A stretch of DNA of 64,000 nt from JAOUEA01 sp963734685 (GTDB lineage Bacteria; Actinomycetota; UBA4738; HRBIN12), in NCBI GenBank assembly GCA_963734685.1, contig CAVTIC010000001.1, positions 62,001-126,000 on the forward strand, given 5' to 3'. How positions within the stretch are numbered: the first letter of the stretch is position 1; each line of letters opens with the position of its first letter. Below are positions 59,329-64,000 of this stretch, piece after piece. The notes below the pieces were generated by a model that was given only the letters and a program-made list of their open reading frames with translations, ran no database searches and was not told the origin of the DNA. Both the position numbers and the translations under genes were made by a program.

Positions 59329-61089
59329 TCAGTGACAGACACCAGTGCCCGAATCCAGCACGGCGCCTCCAACCGCGATGAAGCGCCAGGAGTACGAGGT
59401 CGTGGCGAGCGTGAGCTCGAGGATGCCCCGCGTATCCGTGATGCGGGCTTCGGAGTTGGCGATCGGCGTACCGAACGGATAACAGCAGTTCCCTCCGGTG
59501 CCGACGACGAACTGACGGATACCCGTGTCCGACGCGGCCCCGAGCGGCGTCTGCGGCGCGAACCGCTCGTAGTTGTGCTCGTGACCGTTCAACACGATCT
59601 CTGCGCCCTCAAGGCCGAGGAGGTCCCAGTACGGCTGGCTGGAGGGGTCGCTCCCGTGGTTGGTCCCCGAGGAGAATCTCGGCTTGTGCCAGTACGCCAG
59701 TGTGCAGGCGTGTTCGTCGTTCGCGAGGTCGTGCTGAAGCCACGCATGTGCGGGGCTTCCCGGCCCGCATCCGCCGATCGAGAGGCATTGACTGTCGAGC
59801 GAGACGATGTGCCAGGCGCCGAGGTCGAAGGAGTACCACGTGCCGCCGTTCGTCAGGAACGAAGCTCCGAAGTAGTCTTTGTATCCCTGTGCGCTGGGGG
59901 TCTTCCACTCGTGATTGCCCGGCGAGGGCTTCGTCACATCCTTGAATCGACCCCACTCCAGGTCGTAGGAGGCGAGGTACTGGGCGAGCGTGCCGAAGCT
60001 GTACTGGTTGTCTCCGAGCGTGACCGCCACATCGGGTGCTGAAGCCTCCACCAGGGAAGCGGTGCCAGCGCAGTTCGTCGGTGCGACCTGACAGATGTCG
60101 CCCGCCGCGACGAGAACGTTGGTACCTCCCGACGGGGGTGGCGTATCGAGAGCGGGCGTCGTGACGGGAAGCGAAGGCGAGGAGCGAGCCGAACGTCTCC
60201 CCCCAGGATCGGCGGCGTCGACCGAGTACGAGTAGGTCGTGAGCGGCAGCACCGATGTGTCCGAGAACGTGGTCCGGTTACCGGGCACCAGGCCGATGGC
60301 GACGTCATCTCGGTAGATCGCGTACTCGGCGACTCCGGAATCGTCGGTCGCCGCCGACCACACGAGATCGACTCGGTTACCTGCGATGAAGGCGGCCGCC
60401 AGGCCCTGCGGGACGGTCGGCGGCGTGGCGTCGGTGGTGACGAACGAGGCCGCGACCACGACGTCATCGTAGGCAGCGTCCATGGTCACTGCTGAGTCGC
60501 TGCCTAGGTGAGCACGCCCCACGGGCTTCGTCCCCAGCGAGGTGGTGGACGAGAGGTCGGCGATCCTGACGCCGTCGAGCCACGCCTCGGTCATCGAAGC
60601 GGCGCCTGCCGCCCGGGCGTGGATCTGCACCTCGTGCCAGACGCCCTTGCTCAACTTCGTGGCGCTCGTCGTGGTGGTTCCGGCGACGTCGTTCCTGATC
60701 GAAAGCGTGCCGTTGGCAGCCACGCGGAGAGACGCGATCCCGCCACCACTCACTTTGAGCAGCCGGAGGAGTCTCACGGTTCCGGTCGAGGAACGCAGGT
60801 TCACGCGGACGTCGAGGAAGACGTCGGCCTGGGGGGAGGCCAGCGTCTTCGACGCGTAGCCGGGCTTGCCCGACGTGGTGATCTGGCCAGCCCAGGCTCC
60901 GCCGAAGACCAGCTGTTGCTGGACCGTGAAGCCCGAGGTCTGGGTCCACGGCCCCAGACCGCCCGACTCGAAGTCGTCGGCGAACACCGATGCGGCCGCC
61001 GAGCCGGTGATACCGGGCAGGATCGCGATGGTCAGCATGAACGCCGCCAAGAGCGACGCGGCCAATCGACGGGTGTGACCGATCGTCAT
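59329..61089 (-). CDS. Secreted metallophosphoesterase with LamG-like and FnIII domains
   Basis: A 586-residue exported protein. The signal peptide (LAASLLAAFMLTIAILPGITGSA) is at the start. A beta-sandwich (about 40-215) has FADDFESGGLGPWTQTSGF and SKGVWHEVQIHARA and probably binds carbohydrate. An FnIII domain (about 220-310) has PPTVPQGLAAAFIAGNRVDLVWSA. The catalytic metallophosphoesterase domain has AAGDICQ, DVAVTLGDNQYSFG, SPGNHEWKTP, LAYWHKPRFSSG and NGHEHNYERFAP. The metal-binding GD-x-GDN-GNHE-GHxH set is nearly complete. The family hydrolyses phosphate esters outside the cell, as purple acid phosphatase-like enzymes. The start is the ATG at 61089. It may scavenge phosphate. Confidence 0.88.
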   Translation of the reverse strand: MTIGHTRRLAASLLAAFMLTIAILPGITGSAAASVFADDFESGGLGPWTQTSGFTVQQQLVFGGAWAGQITTSGKPGYASKTLASPQADVFLDVRVNLRSSTGTVRLLRLLKVSGGGIASLRVAANGTLSIRNDVAGTTTTSATKLSKGVWHEVQIHARAAGAASMTEAWLDGVRIADLSSTTSLGTKPVGRAHLGSDSAVTMDAAYDDVVVAASFVTTDATPPTVPQGLAAAFIAGNRVDLVWSAATDDSGVAEYAIYRDDVAIGLVPGNRTTFSDTSVLPLTTYSYSVDAADPGGRRSARSSPSLPVTTPALDTPPPSGGTNVLVAAGDICQVAPTNCAGTASLVEASAPDVAVTLGDNQYSFGTLAQYLASYDLEWGRFKDVTKPSPGNHEWKTPSAQGYKDYFGASFLTNGGTWYSFDLGAWHIVSLDSQCLSIGGCGPGSPAHAWLQHDLANDEHACTLAYWHKPRFSSGTNHGSDPSSQPYWDLLGLEGAEIVLNGHEHNYERFAPQTPLGAASDTGIRQFVVGTGGNCCYPFGTPIANSEARITDTRGILELTLATTSYSWRFIAVGGAVLDSGTGVCH

Positions 61090-61362
61090 CGTTGGCTCCC
61101 ACGGCCCGGGGGAAGATCCAACGGAGCGGCTGAACGACCCTGTCACATGGTGGGAGCGTCCGCAAATCGGGTCCGAAGCGACCGGCGTGGGCCGCCCATC
61201 CATCGGCGCATCCCGGCGGATCCGCGGCTGCGGCCCGACTGAACCAACGATGGGGCGAGGACTTGTCGCAGTGACGCATGGCGAAGCGCAGCCCGGACAC
61301 TCGATGAGCGACCGGCGCCGGCGTGGACGGCGCCGTCCGAAGTGGCAAACGTCCACCGGGCG

Positions 61363-64000
61363 CTACCCGACCGATGACGCCGTCGCGGCGAGGAGCCGCG
61401 ACGGCGAGGGTGCGCACCCCTTGCCGGCGTAGAGATCAAGCGCCTCCTCGACCAGCGCTCCGGTCTCCGAACCCCGTGCGAGGATGCGGAGTACCGCGGC
61501 CCGGTCGAGCAGCGCCTCTGCTCGGAAGATCAGGAACCCAGTCCCCTCGGTGAGCGCGACCGCCTCGGAGGACATCCGATCGGCTGCGATGCCGTCGCCC
61601 TCCTGTGCCTTGAGTCGCGCCACGACCGCGAGCGTCTTCGTCGAGATCTCCGGGTCAGGTGCGGCGCGCACCTGGTCGAGCCATGCGATCACGTCCTTCG
61701 CATCACCGATGCGCCGTTGTTCCAAGAGCGCACGCGCGAGCTCCGACGCCGCGAGTGGGCCGAACCAATTGTCGTCCGCTGCCCGCGCCGCCTCCCATCC
61801 GGCGCGGAACTGGCGTTCGGCCGCCGGGTAGTCGCGCGCGGCGAGCGCCACTCGCCCCCACATCAGCCGCGGCACTTCGGTGACGTAGGCGGTGCCGACG
61901 AGGTCCGCGCGGTCGATGCCGCGCACGGCCGTCGCCGTGTCCCCGGCCAACGCCGACGCGTAGTCGAGGAAGGCGCCGAGCATGATCCGCCCTGCGCGGT
62001 CCTGCATCCGATCGTGCCACTCCTGGAGCTTCTGTGTCGCGAAGGGAAGCGGGTCCGGGCCATCCAGGAGGGCGAACCCCAAGTTGCAGATGGCCCAGTC
62101 GGTGTCCTCGGCGCTCGCGACACGATCGGCGGCCTCGAGAGCTGCGATCGCGGCGGACGTCTGCTGCTCCGTCTCGCCGCGCCACTGCCAGATCTCCCAC
62201 AGGAGGTTCCGTGCTCGAAGGACACCGAGCGGCTCGTCCCGCCGCTCGAACGTGCGAACGGCCTCCTCGAGGGTCGCTCGCAAGGCGTCGAGGTCGACGT
62301 TCTCGGGGTTGGCGAACATCGTCCAGAACGATCGGAGGACGGTGGCATGCATGCGCGGGCTCTCGAAGTCCGGGCCCTGGGCAAGCTGGATACAAGAATC
62401 TGCCGTCTCGAGAGCCTCCCGGATCCCGATCACCTGGAACTCGGCCACAGCAAGGTCCGGAAGCAGGTCGATCCGGGCGGGGCTCCGCTCGGCGAGGAGG
62501 TTGCTGGCGCGCAGGAGTTGTGCGTGGGCGGCATGTACGTCGCCCGAGCGAAGCGATCGACGGCCCGCGGAAGCGAGGCGTTCCGCGGCGAGGACCGCAA
62601 CGCGATCGGTCTCATCGCCGATCAAGCCGAGCTCGGTACGGCAACGAACGCTCATGTCGAGGTGATGGCCGATCAGCGCATCCGCCTCCGGAGTCCCCGG
62701 ACCCAGATCCACGTCGATCCACGCCGCGAACCGCTCGTGGAGCCCCGATCGGTCGAGCTTGGGCAAGGCAGCGTAGGCTGCCTCCCTCACGAGCCCGTGC
62801 TCGAAGCGATACGCGTCGGTGCCGGGGATCGATGCCCGCGCAGGGCGCACCAGCTCCCGGCGGATCAGCGAGAGGAGTGATCCGTGGACATCGCCCTCGG
62901 CGACGTCGAGAAGCGCCGCGAGGGCCCGCGTGTGAAACACGTTGCCCTCGATGGCGGCGGTCTGCAACAGCTTCCGTTCGTTCCATGGGAGGCGGTCCAG
63001 CCGCGCCTCGAGCAGAGCCATCAACACGACCGGGAGCGGTTCGCTCTCCCCGTCGGACTCGGCGGCCGCGGCGAGAAGTTGCTGAAGGAAGAGCGGATTC
63101 CCCTCGGCCGCCTTCAGCACCCGGATCCTGACCTCCTCCGAGAGCCGTGGATCGGCGAAACGGCCCAGCAGCTCGTGGGCCTCCACGTCAGGGAGCGGCC
63201 CGAGGCGCAGGATCGTCGCCCCGTGCCGTTCTGCCCATGACGGCTGGAGATCGAGTAGCTCCGGTCGGGCTATGCAGACGCAAAGGATGGCCGAGTTCCG
63301 GCTGTGGTCGACGACGTCCAGGACGAGCTCCACGAGCGCCGGCTGCGCCCACTGGAAGTCCTCGAACACGCACACGAGCGGACGGTCCCTTGCGAGGGCT
63401 TCCAGCAGCCGACGAACGGCCCAGGTGGTCTCGTCGGTGGTTCCTGCGATGTCCGCACCGCCCACCGCGGCTGCCACACGAGAGGCGATCTCCTCGGCTT
63501 CGTCGACCCCCTGGAGGAGCGAGTCGAGCCGCCCGCGAAGGTCAACCCCCGGCTCGTACTCGAGCATCTCCGCGACCGGCCAGTAGGCAAGCCCGGTGCC
63601 GTACGAAAGACAACGGCCCACGAGGACGGTGGCCGACGCACCGAGGTTCGTCGCCAGTTCGGCCGCGAGCCGCGTCTTCCCGATACCGGGCGGGCCGAGA
63701 AGGGTCAAGAGGTGAGCCTCGCCGCTGGTTCCAACTCGCTCGAACACGTCGTGCACAGCCGCGAGCTCGTCCTCCCTGCCGATGAGTGGTCCCGAGCTCT
63801 CCAGCCCGGGTGGGTCCCGAACCGTGAGGAGCCGGTGGACCGTGATCGGGTCCGTCTTGCCCTTCAGCGTGGACGGTTCAAGCGGCTCGAGCTCGACGCG
63901 TGACCGCACCAACTTCGCCGTCGACTCGCCGAGCATCACCTCTCCGGGTTCGGCGAGCTGCTCGAGCCTCGACGCCACGTTGACCGCGTCTCCGAGCGCA
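61363..64000 (-). CDS. Large cyclase-type/ATPase regulator (partial, 5' end outside window)
   Basis: About 879 residues of a longer protein, cut at 64000. The edge begins with ALGDAVNVASRLEQLAEPGEVMLGE, the end of a class III nucleotide cyclase domain. A STAND/AAA ATPase comes next: LIGREDELAAVHDVFERV, LTLLGPPGIGKTRLAAELA (Walker A), VCVFEDFQWAQPALVELVL (Walker B). A long helical TPR-like C-terminal half includes AERQFRAGWEAARAADDNWFG and ALEAADRVASAEDTDWAICN. This is the architecture of actinobacterial proteins with N-terminal cyclase, ATPase and TPR sensor. It may link a cellular signal to cAMP or act as a switch. There is no DNA-binding domain at the C-terminus. The stop is at 61363. Confidence 0.82.
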   Translation of the reverse strand, partial: ALGDAVNVASRLEQLAEPGEVMLGESTAKLVRSRVELEPLEPSTLKGKTDPITVHRLLTVRDPPGLESSGPLIGREDELAAVHDVFERVGTSGEAHLLTLLGPPGIGKTRLAAELATNLGASATVLVGRCLSYGTGLAYWPVAEMLEYEPGVDLRGRLDSLLQGVDEAEEIASRVAAAVGGADIAGTTDETTWAVRRLLEALARDRPLVCVFEDFQWAQPALVELVLDVVDHSRNSAILCVCIARPELLDLQPSWAERHGATILRLGPLPDVEAHELLGRFADPRLSEEVRIRVLKAAEGNPLFLQQLLAAAAESDGESEPLPVVLMALLEARLDRLPWNERKLLQTAAIEGNVFHTRALAALLDVAEGDVHGSLLSLIRRELVRPARASIPGTDAYRFEHGLVREAAYAALPKLDRSGLHERFAAWIDVDLGPGTPEADALIGHHLDMSVRCRTELGLIGDETDRVAVLAAERLASAGRRSLRSGDVHAAHAQLLRASNLLAERSPARIDLLPDLAVAEFQVIGIREALETADSCIQLAQGPDFESPRMHATVLRSFWTMFANPENVDLDALRATLEEAVRTFERRDEPLGVLRARNLLWEIWQWRGETEQQTSAAIAALEAADRVASAEDTDWAICNLGFALLDGPDPLPFATQKLQEWHDRMQDRAGRIMLGAFLDYASALAGDTATAVRGIDRADLVGTAYVTEVPRLMWGRVALAARDYPAAERQFRAGWEAARAADDNWFGPLAASELARALLEQRRIGDAKDVIAWLDQVRAAPDPEISTKTLAVVARLKAQEGDGIAADRMSSEAVALTEGTGFLIFRAEALLDRAAVLRILARGSETGALVEEALDLYAGKGCAPSPSRLLAATASSVG

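Noticed and set aside
1..64000. Search for tRNA, rRNA, CRISPR arrays, insertion sequences, prophage genes and att sites
   Set aside because: No T-loop or cloverleaf sequences, no rRNA-like blocks, no regularly spaced repeats and no transposase, integrase or phage structural genes were visible by eye. The VapBC pair is the only element typical of accessory DNA.

Overview
The window is high-GC DNA of an actinobacterial type. The best lineage markers are a mycothiol glycosyltransferase (mshA), an RsiG-like protein, a GlnR-like orphan regulator, and a glnE/glnA2 neighbourhood like that of mycobacteria. I would place it in Actinomycetota, outside any model genus. There is no rRNA, tRNA, CRISPR array, insertion sequence or phage gene, and most genes look like core or catabolic chromosome content. 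Several conserved genes carry single-base frameshifts (near 3190, 8490, 29460 and 34915, and repeatedly in 54422-56134). This points to uncorrected indels in the assembly more than to real decay.

Region 1 (1-8751, minus) is one tightly packed, largely translationally coupled unit, transcribed from 8751 downward: a P5C-dehydrogenase-like aldehyde dehydrogenase, class III aminotransferase, VOC protein, CoA-transferase alpha and beta subunits, two unknown proteins, a second class III aminotransferase, an AcuC-like deacetylase and the start of pyruvate kinase. It looks like amine or amino-acid catabolism feeding CoA thioesters. Region 2 (8980-17700) holds an FAH-family enzyme, a DinB-fold protein, a tiny basic protein, proC, a TetR regulator, a 657-base gene-poor stretch with a large stem structure, mshA, asparaginase, an HD-GYP phosphodiesterase beside an RsiG-like c-di-GMP sensor candidate, and an M23 peptidase. 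Region 3 (17864-25829) has sulfate assimilation (sat, cysH) next to a secreted sulfatase and an FG-GAP protein, then a lipid kinase, membrane proteins, a MoaD-like protein and a hydrolase.

Region 4 (26013-37756) has a GlnR-like regulator, a cNMP/DUF294 protein, a broken DUF2252 gene, and glnA preceded by an array of GlnR-type half-sites with 11-base periodicity. It also has a set of aldolase, HAD phosphatase and a DhaL-DhaK fusion kinase, downstream of a single-chain histidine kinase/response regulator. Region 5 (38068-48894) has a hydrolase-adenylyl cyclase fusion, small conserved proteins, a DinB2-like polymerase with Ile at the sugar-gate position, a VapBC pair, an AAA ATPase, a secreted beta-propeller protein, a membrane-anchored sulfite-oxidase-like enzyme and two membrane proteins. 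Region 6 (48998-58448) has an SDR, glnE, a RidA protein, glnA2, a heavily frameshifted secreted protein, a frameshifted cupredoxin, a helical protein and glutamine-dependent nadE. Region 7 (58465-64000) has a SIMPL-domain protein, a secreted metallophosphoesterase and the 3' part of a large cyclase/ATPase regulator cut by the window edge.

Three themes link the genes. The first is nitrogen control: GlnR, the GlnR box, glnA, GlnE, glnA2 and glutamine-dependent NadE. The second is cyclic-nucleotide signalling: HD-GYP, RsiG, two class III cyclase modules and a cNMP-binding protein. The third is sulfur acquisition: sulfatase, sat and cysH.
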